Below are positions 24,333 through 36,004 of a stretch of DNA of 64,000 bases, piece after piece (the first letter of the stretch is position 1; every line of letters starts with the position of its first letter). The notes beneath the pieces are model-generated. The model was given only the letters and a program-made list of their open reading frames with translations. It searched no databases and had not been told where the DNA came from. Source of the DNA: Cerrena zonata. Lineage: Eukaryota > Basidiomycota > Agaricomycetes > Polyporales > Cerrenaceae. A program made the translations under genes and the position numbers. Location of the stretch: contig JASBNA010000004.1 of assembly GCA_038087015.1 (NCBI GenBank), forward strand, positions 806,001 to 870,000, given 5' to 3'.

Positions 24333-25127
24333 GTGTCTGGCGAGTGCAGAGGGTGTTCGGGTATAAGAGCGCGACGTCGACGTCGTTGTCCTTAAACAAC
24401 TCCAGACATCCCCCCGCCGTGGTGGCCTCGTGTGTTGCCCCCGTGGGAATCGTTATTGCCATGTATGGGACAATGCACCTCCCCGTTTTACGTCCTCCCT
24501 GACTCGGCACGCGCATATTTTCCCCGGCAAGCGCGACTCTCGCGTGGGGTTTGTCAGGCAGCTTGACAAGAGAAGTCTATAGAACGCAACAAGCGCATTT
24601 GCAACGAAGTACGCAACAGCCGACGCGAGGAATGCGCCACTAGCTTCGTGGCTAGCTTCTCCCTTGAAGCGCGTTGCTTGAATGAAGTCAGCATGTCAAA
24701 ATACAAATAACATAAGTCTACAGTCTCGAACATGTTCATTTACAATTCGTTACAACTGTGGAAGTTCATCGGGCAAACGCAGAATATTTCCCTCATGTTT
24801 GCAACGTTGAACTTTTCTATCGCCATGCCTTCCAAACCGCCCTGACAGAATATGTTAGACTTGTCCTTCTCCAATTCAATCGTGACGCGTCTGCACCAGA
24901 AAAACTGATAAGGACGATTGTGCGTCTCAGAATGAGGTGCCGCTGGTTTCGCAAGCTTCTAGTAGTTGTCTTTGCAAATATGTGAGCGGCCAGCATTCTC
25001 AAACTGCGCCCCGTTGCTAGACTCCTAATCCGATTTATTTGCCGTGGTGCGCTGGCCAATCTTTGCAGCAACAAAGAAAACGATGAGAATACATTATATT
25101 TATACATTAGTGACGCAAAGGTACACG
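24333..25127. other. Intergenic: phosphatase promoter, RNase T2 3' flank
   Basis: No supported gene. The overlapping short frames at 24554-25107 have no domain. Confidence 0.5.
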
Positions 25128-26946
25128 TCAGACACGGGTGTACACCAGCGTGATCACTTGTGTGTGATCGCCTCCAACAAAAACAGGAGACTGCACGCTC
25201 CCAGTGGGGACCACATCAGCGGAGAATGACGAACTGTCATTAAACGCCAGCAAACTCCCACTAGTTGCTGTACTCTGAAGCATCGAAGCATGAAAATTAT
25301 CAACACGCTGATCAGACTCGATAGATGCTACAAACACGTACATTCGTGAAATCCGAGGCGACGGAAATGTCTGAGGCGCAAGAGAGGGTCCCGTTCGTTG
25401 CATCTACAGCACAAGGTCCCTTGGACGATGTAAACTTGATAGCTCCTGGCACGCTTCCCGCAGTTGGCCGGAAGGTAGCACAGGTCTGTTGAGACCAGGT
25501 ACCCTTGGACAAAATGCACCCGACATTGGTTCCTGAAGAAGTGAACACTTGGATTGTACCTTTATCTTCTGTGGACGTCTATAAAGAAATTATTAAACAC
25601 GAAATTATTGATGACACGAAGAAATACCTACGGCGGTAGGCGCACTAGAAGTAGTCGTTGCAGTCGGAGTCGGGGTCGGAACGCCCTTCGGCCAGTACCA
25701 TACAGTGTCAGGACAATCTGAAGTCGAGTCGGCGTCTGCATGTGTGAAGATACCGTCGATCACGCTTCCTTTCGTTTCAAAACTGTTGTAAGTACATTTT
25801 GTCAGCGGGAATTCACGCCACGATGTCAGACATGGGGCTTACTGATACCAAAGCTACGAAACCAATATAAAGTTTTACATGAGGCAAAAGGGAGATGAAT
25901 TTGATGACAAACCTCGTTGAGGAACTTGTTTCCCCTACCGTTGCAGTTGATCGTAGGTGTCTTGCCAGTAGCATTTTTCAAGACACCTATAATGTCCGAG
26001 AAAGGGTACGTTTGAGTTGCACTTGGCACAATCCTATTATAGCGCGAGGCGCGTTGACCATGAGCTTTCAAGGAGATGACAGGTGGCAGATAGACACGTA
26101 CCCCTTGCGTTTGAGGAACTCAAAGGTGGGAAGTATTTGGAAAAGGGAGATGGTACGCTTGATATAGATCACCACGTCGTTCCGGTTGTTAAAGTTCTGG
26201 ATGCATTGAGGTTCCAACGTGGAGATACAGGTACCGTCTGTAAAGATGTATTCAAGTCCGTGAGTACCGTTCAGCTGATATGACGGTTCACAAAACTCAC
26301 GCTTGTTAAACTCATGCTCCCAGAAGGACTATTGGCCAAACTGTAAGTAATGTGGGCGCGAAACACGGTCAAAGGCACCATACCTCATCGTTTCCAGTAT
26401 TGTCCTTCCAGAATGTGTGCATATAGTCCAGAATCTCATTCTCCCCGAAGAATTCCAGGATCTGCGTAATATTCTGAACTTCCCGTTCCGGTGCACAGAA
26501 TTGATCGAACGTCTGATCACAACGATCCGGCCAAAGACCTACAATCAGCGCACATTGCAAGTGGAACAAATCAGCATGCGAACATTCAACTGCAACCGGA
26601 CGAGGATTGGGAACGTACCATGAATAGTCCAGCTGTTATTGGGTCCTGCGAATGCGACTGGACTATTATAATCCCAGAACTGTGTTTGAAGGAAGTGTCC
26701 TCCGGGAGCGTTGAAGCAACAGAGGTTGTTTTGAACGGTCGTGTTATGACATGATAGCGGGACGAAAGGGTTGATATCATTCAGAATGTTACACTTCGAA
26801 CGACCAGGGATGAGAAGACTTGGGTCGAGTAGAACCCCACCAATCGTAATCCTTCGATCGTGAGCCGAGGGAACCGCAGATGCTTCGACATTGGGAGCAG
26901 AGAGAAGCAGAGCAGAGAATATCGTAGACAACGTTAAGGCGAACAT
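25128..26946 (-). CDS. RNY1: Ribonuclease T2, RNY1-like
   Basis: Endoribonuclease that cleaves RNA with 2',3'-cyclic phosphate intermediates, in vacuole or secreted. The ATG at 26944-26946 starts a signal peptide (MFALTLSTIFSALLLSAPNV). The first active-site block WTIHGLWPD is split by an intron after WTIHG. The second block FWEHEFNKHGTC is also split by an intron, after FNK. Both catalytic histidines are kept. Cysteines and NxT glycosylation sites are frequent. A C-terminal extension (TSSGTNVGCILSKGTWSQQT ... GPCAVDATNGTLSC) resembles the extra domain of fungal Rny1 proteins, stop at 25128-25130. About six introns. It appears complete. A role in RNA scavenging or stress-linked tRNA cleavage is known for the family and inferred here. 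Confidence 0.92.
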
Positions 26947-27665
26947 CTCCGAGTCGTTGAGCTGCTAGTCGTCAGTCGTCAGTCGTCAGGAAGACCAAGC
27001 TGCCACTCTTCATTGAAACCATATGGCGAACGTTTTTAAGTTGAAGACATTCAGGCACGCCCAGACAAGAACGATAGACAGATGGTGAGAGCCATGTGCA
27101 TCGTCGGAGGATGCGGAGGATAACATTGATAGAGAGCATCAAGCTTTCAGGTCCAGACATCGACAAACGTGAGGCCTTGCAAGGAAGCAAGTTAATAGCT
27201 AAAACGAAACTCTTGAGTTGGTCCATTGTTAGCCCAGCCAAGTATACAATCGTGGCATGTACAAGCGTAGCAATGTCCTTCAGCTTCCGGTGTCGTGATT
27301 CGAGGCTATATTGTGGATGAAGGTCTGAGGTATCGATAGAGCCATGCTTGTGGCGGAGATAGGTGTGTAGTTGAGCGTTGACCAGTGACAAGGGAAATAT
27401 GACAAGATTGATGATGGTCGGCTAAAGGTAAGTTGATAACGGGTGAAAGGAGGACGCTACGTTGATGGGTTGCTCGGGTGAGTGCACGTGGGTGCGTTCA
27501 GCCAAAGACCTCATTTACGACATAGAGCAGATTATTTAAGTAGTTTAATGAAGGTATGAAGAAGGTATTGCTGCAGGAGTTATTTGAGAACATTATGGAT
27601 ATATACTCTCATGAAAATATGACAATAGAAAGCTGGACCACTAATGAAATTGAGAATTTATGTCT
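26947..27665. other. Intergenic: RNase T2 promoter
   Basis: A minus-strand open frame at 26972-27391 lacks an ATG start and a recognisable domain, so it was not called. Composition drops sharply to AT-rich near 27520. Confidence 0.45.
26967..26989. repeat. Three tandem copies of agtcgtc just upstream of RNY1
   Basis: A 7-nt unit repeated three times about 20 bp before the RNY1 ATG, in its 5'UTR or core promoter. Confidence 0.8.
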
Positions 27666-29500
27666 CTAGCCAATTTGTTGAAGTTCATGGTTCTCCTCCA
27701 CATCAATGCTAGTGGGTGATAAACAGTCACTGTTATGAGCAATGTTAGAAAAACTGTAGGTGTAATAGAGAAAAGCCATAATAGGGAACCTACCCAGTTT
27801 GTAAAGTTTAATACTGGTTTCACAACCCCTAGTGCTCTCAAGCAATCCAGTAACAAGTGGATTGTCTGAGTATTGAATTTTGTCAACCTCTTCAAAAGTG
27901 CTCTCTTCACCAGTAGCCCAGGAAGAATCTAAACTTGCACCCAAATTGCTTTGAATATGAGCAGCAAATTGCACAGTTTCAGTCTTGTAACTGGACTGAG
28001 AGGAGTCAGAGGGCTTGCTTCCTATGGCATAAATAGACCTGAGGTCCAAGATGAAATGAGAGAGTAGGATGGAGTTGAGACTACAAGGGAATATAATGTC
28101 AACACTCAAATAAATTATGAGAATAAGGGATTACATTTGTTGGATAGCCACAAAGCTTGAAGCATCTTGACCAGAGTTCTGGAGTAAAATTATGAGCATA
28201 AAGATTTGCAGTAGATGCATTACATAAAGTTACTTACTCCTAGAGTGACAATGGCTGACCGGAGATCTAGAATAGCAGCTATGACATTGAGTACTAGCAA
28301 GATGCTATAAAATTTTAGAATCTAGGTAAACTTCAATAAATATTGAGACCAACCCAAATTGAATAGATCCTAGTGATGGCTTTTAGTTATCAAATATTTA
28401 CATTGTAGTCAGGAGAGATTTACCATTTATTAGAAGCATTGATGTGAGTGTAAATGGTGACTTTGATTTTAAAGCTGTTTTGAGAGTTCTCCAAGTTACA
28501 TATAGAGTAAAATAGAGAATTGTAGCATCTGCAGCCACTGAGACAACCCTAGTAATCACAGGTACTGTAAATATAATTAGTTGTATATCATATTAAACAA
28601 AAAAACTGAAAACAAACAACTAATAATACTCAGTAAATATTGATAAATGCATAGAGTTGTGTACATACTAGACAAATTCCTGAATAGATGGAGATATCCA
28701 GCAGCCAGCAAGAAGACCTTGTGGTATTATTATGTATGTTACAGGATTGGAATAGTTGTACTGTCATTTTATTGAGTTCTGTTACTTTGAAGCTTGAGAA
28801 AGAGAACCCAGCTTACTATGTTTATAGCAGGATCAAAAATACTGAGAGTGAAGACAATCATAGCAGGTAGCCACTGGGATTGAGTAATACCAAAAACCCT
28901 CAAACAATTGAACACTAAAAACTATTTAGAAACATGATACAAGATAGATATTTAGTTTTCTGATGCTCACCTGCATATGCAATTTTACAAGCAATATCTG
29001 CAACATATGTGAAGATGAATACACCCTTGCAACTGTTGTATGTTGTTAGTAGAGCAACAGGTCAATAAATTAATTGGACATCACCCCTGAGTTCCAAATC
29101 AGAATGATCAAGTGGGAGAAAAAGAGATGTACTTACAGCAGCAGTTTTTTGAATATAAAACCCATTGAACATTTGCATGAAGATATCAAGTATAGTGCCA
29201 TATCTGATGAATATATACAGAATGGTCACTATGCCATATCTTCTTGTCCAGATGGATCTGATTTCTTGAGGAAAAGATAGCAAAAGATCATAGACAACCA
29301 AACCTAAGAAAGGTACAATCATGAGTTATGACCATGAAAGTAATATTACAACACTAACACAAGGCTGCAACATAGATATAGTTTGAATGAATACCCTGTG
29401 AGCTATAGATATCATATTAGAAAGCTGGCAATGTAAATAAAACATTAGAATCATACATCACACTAATAGTCTCATCCGGTGTTAGCCCCAATTCAGACAT
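27666..29500 (-). CDS. DUF6533-type 7-TM protein in an AT-rich island (copy G)
   Basis: Function unknown. The ATG at 29498-29500 starts MSELGLTPDETISV. Splicing gives HSNYIYVAALCLVVYDLLLS, followed by QEIRSIWTRRYGIVTILYIF, the core DUF6533 pattern (YDxLLxF..EI..IW.R.W). Downstream are DIACKIAYAG, PAMIVFTLS, RVVSVAADATILYFTLYVTW and LLSHFILDLRSIYA. The final exon keeps the typical C-terminal pattern FAAHIQSNLGASLD and DNPLVTGLLESTRG. The stop used is 27666. Introns and exons are both very AT-rich compared with neighbours, and codons favour A/T endings. It matches canonical DUF6533 proteins more closely than array A-F does, so it is not a simple array copy. Some exon edges (28140-29060) are uncertain. 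Confidence 0.72.
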
Positions 29501-30870
29501 GCTAATACAAGGTGGTAGAGCCCAAATGATAGGAGAGAGTAGTCGAGAGCTCGGTAGGATAGAAGATCGCAAGAGATCTAATATATATATATACAGGAGG
29601 ACACAGAGTTTACATTATACTAATGGGGAAGCGAATCGGAGTCTGGTTCGTAGGGCCGATAAGGTGAAATGACCGGCGTATATTAATCATATGAAGACAG
29701 TCGGTTTGGAAAAAGTACATCGAAGCTAACCAGATATAGCGCAGATAGTGCTGAGTGGAGACAAATGTGTGAAACGAAGGTTCGGCAATGGGATGTGCAG
29801 TTGAGAGTCACAGTGAGTGTCGTGCTATGATAACCATGTTATGTGAGATTTGTTGATAGATCCAGAATGAGGGAAAACTACTCAAATATTTCCCGGAGTA
29901 TAGCAATAGGACGTCGTAAGATGATCGCGCCGATGTATATACGACGAACCTTGCTGGAAAACTTATATATTGGTGAGGCCCCCGAGGACATATTGTAATT
30001 CGGAACCGTCCACACGCGGCGAGTCTTGGCAATGTAGCGGATTTGTGGCAATCAATGGTGATGGAGCTGTCAGTGATTCAGACTGATTCATAAGCTTCTT
30101 GCAATCATAGTACGTAGAAGGAGTTCCCAAACCGGTTACTAGATAGCATCCAGCGTCATGTAATAAAGGTACGCCAACCTTCCTTTACTTTCTTGTCGGT
30201 CTTTGTGCGATTGTATAACGGATCCGAATTTATGAGGGCCATCATATCACCGATGAACATCGGAGTACGGTGAGCAGGTAGAACACCCTGTATTCTATAC
30301 AAGCTGAGCTAGAAGTTACCTGTGAAAGTGAAATGTTAATTTGCTTTAGTTTAGTACAGTCGGACGATCAGGCTTACATGTGCTCAGAAGCGAAATGCAA
30401 GAGAATGAGAGCACTGATATCCAGCGCAACCGTAGCAGCAGGTCCGTCTAGTATCGATCGGAACATATGACATAGCGGAAGGGTATAGAGTTTTCGAGGG
30501 CCTCGAATTTGGGACAAGACGCGACATACGTATGCTGCCAGATACTGGGGGCATTGCAACTGACATTGCCTACGAACCAGAGCCAGACCTATAACCAAGC
30601 GGGAAACGAGATTATCATAATCGAAAGGCAAGCTGAATATGGTGGGAAAGAATGCCAGCTTGAAATATTGAAGTTAAATACCGGGGCTCAGCGTTCCACC
30701 GTAGACGCAACTTGTTCTGCTGCCATTTACTACATATACCGTGTCTGTGACTTGCTTGAGCTTACCATCATTTCTGAGACGTACTGCGCTGCCTAACTGA
30801 GTATTCTGGGGAATCCGTGTTTGTTATTCAAGACGCTGTGGCTCCTGGGCCTTCTCAACAGTGTTTCCGC
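29501..30870. other. Intergenic, about 1.4 kb without a supported gene
   Basis: A short (TA)n run lies near 29580. A weak minus-strand frame at 30374-30631 has hydrophobic segments but no intron or domain support. Composition returns to the flank level after about 29610. Confidence 0.45.
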
Positions 30871-31236
30871 ATGTCTACTCGTCCTGACAGGCAACGAAAC
30901 TACCTTGAAACGGAAAGAAGAAATGCATATCGGGGCCTAGACAACGAGCCTGTGGCGGATGAAGCAGAAAGGGTTGACAGGCAGACTGCAGAGAAGATGG
31001 CGAAGGCACTAGTGTCAGCCACCTCGGAGGCTGGCAAGGGGGGAGCATCGTCCAAACTAATGCTCGCCCTCTACGCTGCTGCCTTCTTCATCTTCTCCTC
31101 TTTCCTTTACACCCGCCCATACCTCCGGGTGTCCTCATCCACTCCTTACAAAGAATTAAAAGATACTTTCCAACATGCGTACTGGTTATGCTTATACTTC
31201 TCTTGCCTTCACGTCCGCCCTTATACATGCCGCTAG
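30871..31236 (+). CDS. Uncertain small ORF with one TM segment, overlapping the GH16 start
   Basis: An ATG at 30871 opens 121 codons: a charged N-terminus (TRPDRQRNYLETERRNAY), then a TM segment (KLMLALYAAAFFIFSSFLYT), with stop at 31236. It overlaps the GH16 start (31175) in another frame. It could be a separate small membrane protein, an upstream ORF that dampens GH16 translation, or chance. I do not recognise it. Confidence 0.3.
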   Translation: MSTRPDRQRNYLETERRNAYRGLDNEPVADEAERVDRQTAEKMAKALVSATSEAGKGGASSKLMLALYAAAFFIFSSFLYTRPYLRVSSSTPYKELKDTFQHAYWLCLYFSCLHVRPYTCR

Positions 31237-32460
31237 CGCGCATTTCGTACTCAAGGACACATACGTTGGTCAAGATTTCTTCAATAGGTGGCAGTGGGAG
31301 ACGTTCGATGACCCCACACATGGTCGTGTCAATTATGTCGACCAGGAGGTTGCAAAACAGAATAACCTCTCTTACGGTACGTACCATTGTTTTCCATTCT
31401 GTCGATCAGGTGTAATTGACGTCCCCTTCCAGCCTCCGACACAAAGTTCATCATGCGAGCAGACTCGACTGCTATCGTCCCTGGAGATGCAAGAGGTCGT
31501 GACAGTGTTCGGATATTGTCGAATGATGCATATGACGAGTCTGTCACCATTCTTGATCTCGCCCACATGCCCGAAGGATGCAGTACATGGCCGGCCTTCT
31601 GGACACTCAGTCAGAGGGGTCCGTGGCCAAATGGCGGAGAAATTGACATCATCGAGGGTAAGTCGCTCTTGCAGTATTTGTTTGCGTTACTAACCGGAGG
31701 GCCATTATATAGGTGTTAATCTGAACCAGGCAAATTTGGCTTCGCTACACACCTCGCCGTCATGTTCAATGCCTCAGTATCGCGACCAAAACGGGTAAGT
31801 ACCAACGATGTATGACTTTCTTACATTAATTCGATTAACACACCTACCGAATAGCTTCACGATATCAACAGACTGTGACGCCCAAGTCAACTTCAACCAA
31901 GGCTGTGGAGTCAAGTTCGCCAAACCATCGTCGTATGGCGATGCCTTCAATGCTCAAGGAGGAGGCTGGTTCGTCATGGTTCGCACACGTCAAGACGGTG
32001 TGCGGATTTGGTTCTGGTCAAGAAATGATCCCAACGTACCCTCAGAAATTCATGACATGCCGCAGCCAGGACTTCTTGGTGGACCTCCTGACATCTCACC
32101 GAATCCGAGCTGGGGGAACCCTGAAGCCTCTTTCCCTATCGCCGATAGCTGCGACTACGATAGTCACTTCGACGCCCATAGCATGGTGTTCGACTTGACG
32201 TTTTGTGTACGTCTCAGCACCGCTCTCAAAGCTAATCACACTTACCTACAAAATTGTCGTCATAGGGTGATTGGGCCGGTGCAGATTACCCCAACACAAG
32301 CTGTGGAAGCAACTGTGTAGACTGTAAGTACACGCCGAGTCTATATAACTTTCATTGATTACTCACTTTCATATTCCAATCAGACGTCAACAACAACCCT
32401 GGCGCATTTTCTAATGCGTATTGGGAGATCAACTCCCTTCGTGTCTATACTCCTATATGA
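31175..32460 (+). CDS. GH16 endo-beta-1,3(4)-glucanase-like secreted enzyme
   Basis: Secreted glycoside hydrolase acting on beta-1,3 or mixed-linkage glucans. The ATG at 31175 gives a signal peptide (MRTGYAYTSLAFTSALIHAA). Mature sequence: FFNRWQWETFDDPTHGRVNY, then SVRILSNDAYDESVTILDLA, then the catalytic block GGEIDIIEG (ExDxxE) at about 31636-31660. Further on are QVNFNQGCGV, GGGWFVMVRTRQDGVRIWFW and a C-terminal NAYWEINSLRVYTPI, stop at 32458-32460. Five introns with consistent phases join without a stop. The nucleophile and acid/base glutamates are both present. About 320 aa, as usual for fungal Lam16A-like enzymes. A role in cell-wall remodelling or glucan use is inferred from the family. 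Confidence 0.93.
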
Positions 32461-33602
32461 TTCACGGACTCGATATACCCTCCTTCTAGACCCTCTCACT
32501 CTCTCATCGTCGCATCATCATCTTGGCCTGAGCTCTCGTTATCCTACATTTTCTTGGTCATTAGCAGTATATACCACGCAATAGGTGCAATAATGTTATC
32601 GTTTCCGCCATTCCATACTCACCTCGGCTATTTCTGGAATATGCGCAGTAAATGGTGAGTATACTACCACGAATACATGCGAAGGTAATTCATCCCTCTG
32701 CATCCGTGTGAATAGTCGAGAGAAACGGATGTCTGCACCGAGTCGAGGAGGATGGGAGAAAGGTAACTACGCTCGACGTCATCATACACGGATAGCCCTC
32801 GTAGTCGCCTTTCCTGGAGAGGACTTGTAACTATGAACGCGTCGCGCTTGTGGCTGAGGTCCCTTTGCATGTGATCGCGACTCATTATGAGGAATTTTGT
32901 TCCCGCGAGTCCGAGTCGCCGTATGTTACGGTTGATATGTCTCACTGCTTCACATTGACACTATGTGAAATCATGCTGAACCGTCGTCGGGCATATGAAT
33001 TACGGACCTATTTCGTATGCTGTTGGGAGCGTTGAAACACAGAGAGGTTTCCTCGACATAATAATCATCAGCTCGGGTTCCCTCGCCAAGAACACTAACC
33101 AAAGACTTTCTTTCCTATATCCATACAACAACTCGAAGTTTTCTGGCTTCCGAACTTCCGCAGCACTCCGTTCCCCCACGATAGATCGACCGTTGTCAAC
33201 TTCGATGCTCAAACAGGAAGTTTATTCACGCTTCTTTGATAGACTCCCTACAACCTCCCTGCCAACGAGTTGGTCCCATTCCGTCCCGGGTGTCATATAC
33301 TTCCTCATAAACCTCGTGCGAGGAACTAACCAAAGCAGACCAACTTCTCTCACTTCTCTCACATGGCCTGTCCTCGAGCGCAGATGGACCGCACGATCAA
33401 TTCACCTGGCTCTGGGAACCATACGAATATCCTTATAACGCTTACGAGCGCATGAAATATGCTAGACAAAAAGAGGGGCTTCTGGGTATATAAAGACCAC
33501 CTGTCTCTTATGGGACTTCCCCGTGAACCTTCGTAGTTTAACACGGTTTCCGACACTCCACTGGGTTTACCTCTCTTCTCCTTCCTCCCCTCTGACCTTG
33601 TG
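32461..33602. other. Intergenic: GH16 3' flank and promoter of the next gene
   Basis: A plus-strand frame at 32995-33438 starts with ATG but shows no domain. The pyrimidine-rich stretch at 33540-33600 is a likely leader of the next gene. Confidence 0.45.
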
Positions 33603-34489
33603 ATGTTCGCCATCATGTCGCTCAAATTTGCTTGGGTTGTTGCCATCCTCACTGTACTTGTCACCCTCCCTTTCACTTGTGCTCGGGCTGTCCTCGAAGA
33701 ACGAGATGACAACCTACCTGCTCGAGTACCATATGTCTTCCCTCCTCCCGGCACCGACGCGGTATGAATACCATCCCTGGCTGCGCCTACTCTTTGACTG
33801 ACCTTGTGACCCCTTCTTCTATAGTTAGCAGACGACATTCGATCACGTCGTGATGGTGGTGTCTTACTCGACCTCGACGGTATTCTGTACGTCCCCAATT
33901 CAGAATTATTTCACCTCACCTAGTTACTCACGAACATCGCAGGCTCAACGACGAAAACCTTGCAACAGCCTGGAACGGCCTCGCATCCATGATTAGGGGC
34001 CAGAATACCATTCCTGCAGACATGCGAGAGCTATTTGTGAGTACCGTGGGATTCCTACTACACCGTTTACCCCGCGAAGCTCGAACTCATGACTGACCAA
34101 ACGTCACTTTTGTACCACCAGATTCTCCGCACGGGTGTCCTTAACGAAGCTGCGTACGTTTGGCTCCAGCACGAGTCCGTCGCTCGGTCAGGTCGGCTTC
34201 ACCACCACCCAACTCCGCGAAATCCGATTCAGGCCAGCATTTCGCGCCCCAACTCAACCCCACAAACCCATTAAACGCATCGCAAAACGCTGCTATGCTC
34301 ATGGCGGACTTCATGACCAAGAACGTCAATGTGCCCCAGAATGTTTTCGATGGGTTGAAGAAGTTCTTGAGCAATAAGCAGATGGTAGATGCCGTTGCGA
34401 CAGTGGGAACCTATAACTTGGTTGCTCGATTCGTGGAGGCTTTGGACATTGATTCCAAGGCGAATGTTCCCGTCCCAACTCCTCAGTAG
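33603..34489 (+). CDS. Carboxymuconolactone-decarboxylase (AhpD-like) protein with signal sequence; frame interrupted
   Basis: The ATG at 33603 begins MFAIMSLKFAWVVAILTVLV, a signal peptide or anchor. After three introns the sequence reads LADDIRSRRDGGVLLDLDGI, LNDENLATAWNGLASMIRGQ, ILRTGVLNEAAYVWLQHESV, the pattern of secreted fungal CMD-family proteins. The C-terminal part reads MADFMTKNVNVPQNVFDGLK and VGTYNLVARFVEALDI, stop at 34487-34489. Between 34190 and 34235 the frame does not hold. The expected VGFTTTQLREIR lies in a second frame and SGQHFAPQLNP in a third. A 41-nt GT-AG intron (34192-34232) would rejoin the ends but would remove that conserved piece. This may be a damaged gene. The catalytic function is not established. 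Confidence 0.6.
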
Positions 34490-34683
34490 ACAGTCGGTGT
34501 ATTTATTTTAGAGCATAATCTTATTAGCGATGTGAAAACACACACTCTGTTGGACGGAAGCGGAAGCAATTGCATAAGTACATTGTTAATGATCGATATG
34601 CCAAAACAAAAATAGATATTCACCTCCGAAGATATCGTGTAGTAGCTAATATTAGTGGCAGGTGGTGTAAGCAATAGCGTCCG

Positions 34684-35787
34684 TTAAAATCTCCTTCCAC
34701 GACTTCCTGAACCACCAGCAGGTAACTTTCGTTTTCGGAACAGCCCTCCGGACGATGGGGGAGGTGTTGACGTCTCTGGTTCCTCTACTTTAACACTTGG
34801 TTTCACATCTTCCGACGGAACATGAGGTTCAGTAGAATCAAGACCTTCGTCTTGCACCTCGGAGACAGGTTCTGAGACATCAGCTTTGACAAGGTCCTTC
34901 GTCTCCGTAGGAGTGTCGTGTTTTGCATCATCAACTTCCCCTGGCTTTTTCCAACCTCGCGCAGACCATTTCGGAAGAGGGGTAGCAGAAGAAGTCGAGG
35001 AGGAGGCACCATCAACCTTAACCGATGGTGTGGTTAGAGGAGAATCTTCATCCTTCGGTTCCTCCTTCTTGGTTTTCAGCTTGATCGGGATAATACCGGG
35101 GTCGTATAACTCTCCTAAACCGACGTCAAGTTTCTTCTTCTTGAGTCTGAAATGGCGCACATCTCCTTCGTCTGCTGGCGGAGGGGCCCGTCGTTTCTGT
35201 CCAGCCTCGGGTACTGCAAAGGCAGGTGTGGCGTGCTCAGTCTCCTCTGCAGGAGGTGTTGTTTCCACCGGGACGAATTCCCATTCCCCCGCAACACCCT
35301 CTTTCTGGCGTCGTTCCGCTTCCGCCTGCGCTCTTTCAGCGTCCGGATCCTCGATGCCTAATGACTCGGCTGTACTGTAGTTGGCATATGGGTCTGTGGA
35401 TTTGGGAGCAGGTTTCGACGGAGCAGTGGGTTTGGGAGCTGCCTGAGTACTACTACTCCCTGGCTTAGCCAGTCCAGAACTAACGTCCTGTGCATACGCA
35501 GCCTGTGCAGCCTAAAACACATCGTCGTCAGAGTTATATGTCATTTACAAGTCCACAGACTAGTCGAGAAAACGCACCCTCTCTACTCTGGCCATTTCCC
35601 TCTTCTCCTCTTCCTGGTCTTGTTTCCGTTTCTCTCCAGTCTTATAGAGACCTCGTACGAAACGTTCCACATTGCCTGTATGGCGAAGTCCAGTTTCATG
35701 TTGTCGACGAGAGGGCGCGTCATCCGCGATATAGATATTACAGTATTTGCAGAAGTATTTCTTATGGGAGACCCAGTATTCACTCAT
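34684..35787 (-). CDS. WBP4-like splicing factor with U1-C/matrin-type zinc finger
   Basis: Nuclear protein of the WW-domain-binding-protein-4 (FBP21) group, linked to the spliceosome. The ATG at 35785-35787 starts MSEYWVSHKKYFCKYCNIYI. The C2H2 matrin-type finger is complete (C-x2-C at residues ~13-16, then RQHETGLRH). A coiled, charged helix follows (GEKRKQDQEEEKREMARVE). One intron (about 35514-35578) leads to the Ala/Pro-rich part. A tail with KRRAPPP, HFRLKKKKLDVG, PKWSARGWKKPGE and the terminal LFRKRKLPAGGSGSRGRRF follows, stop at 34684. No WW domain is visible, as is common in fungal versions. The 3' neighbour (33603-34489) is convergent with it. Confidence 0.82.
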
Positions 35788-36004
35788 GTCGATATAGATA
35801 TAATGAGTGATTTGACTGCGAAATACCGTAGCGGTAATGGTGGTACAAGATTGGAACGGTTCTCAGGCGCCTGGCAGAGCGGTCGCCCAATCGGGACACG
35901 TAAGTAAAATACTTTCAAAGTTTCATTGCCAGAATGAATACGGTAAGATTAGAATAAGTTACTGGTATAAATAATATGATATTACTAGTATCTGTGCTAT
36001 TGAT

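Noticed and set aside
24817..25107. 96-codon minus-strand frame between phosphatase and RNase genes
   Set aside because: No domain or intron support; arginine/serine-rich reading typical of a chance frame.
26972..27391. 139-codon minus-strand frame upstream of RNY1
   Set aside because: The first codon is TTG, no domain, no splice support; it overlaps the promoter.
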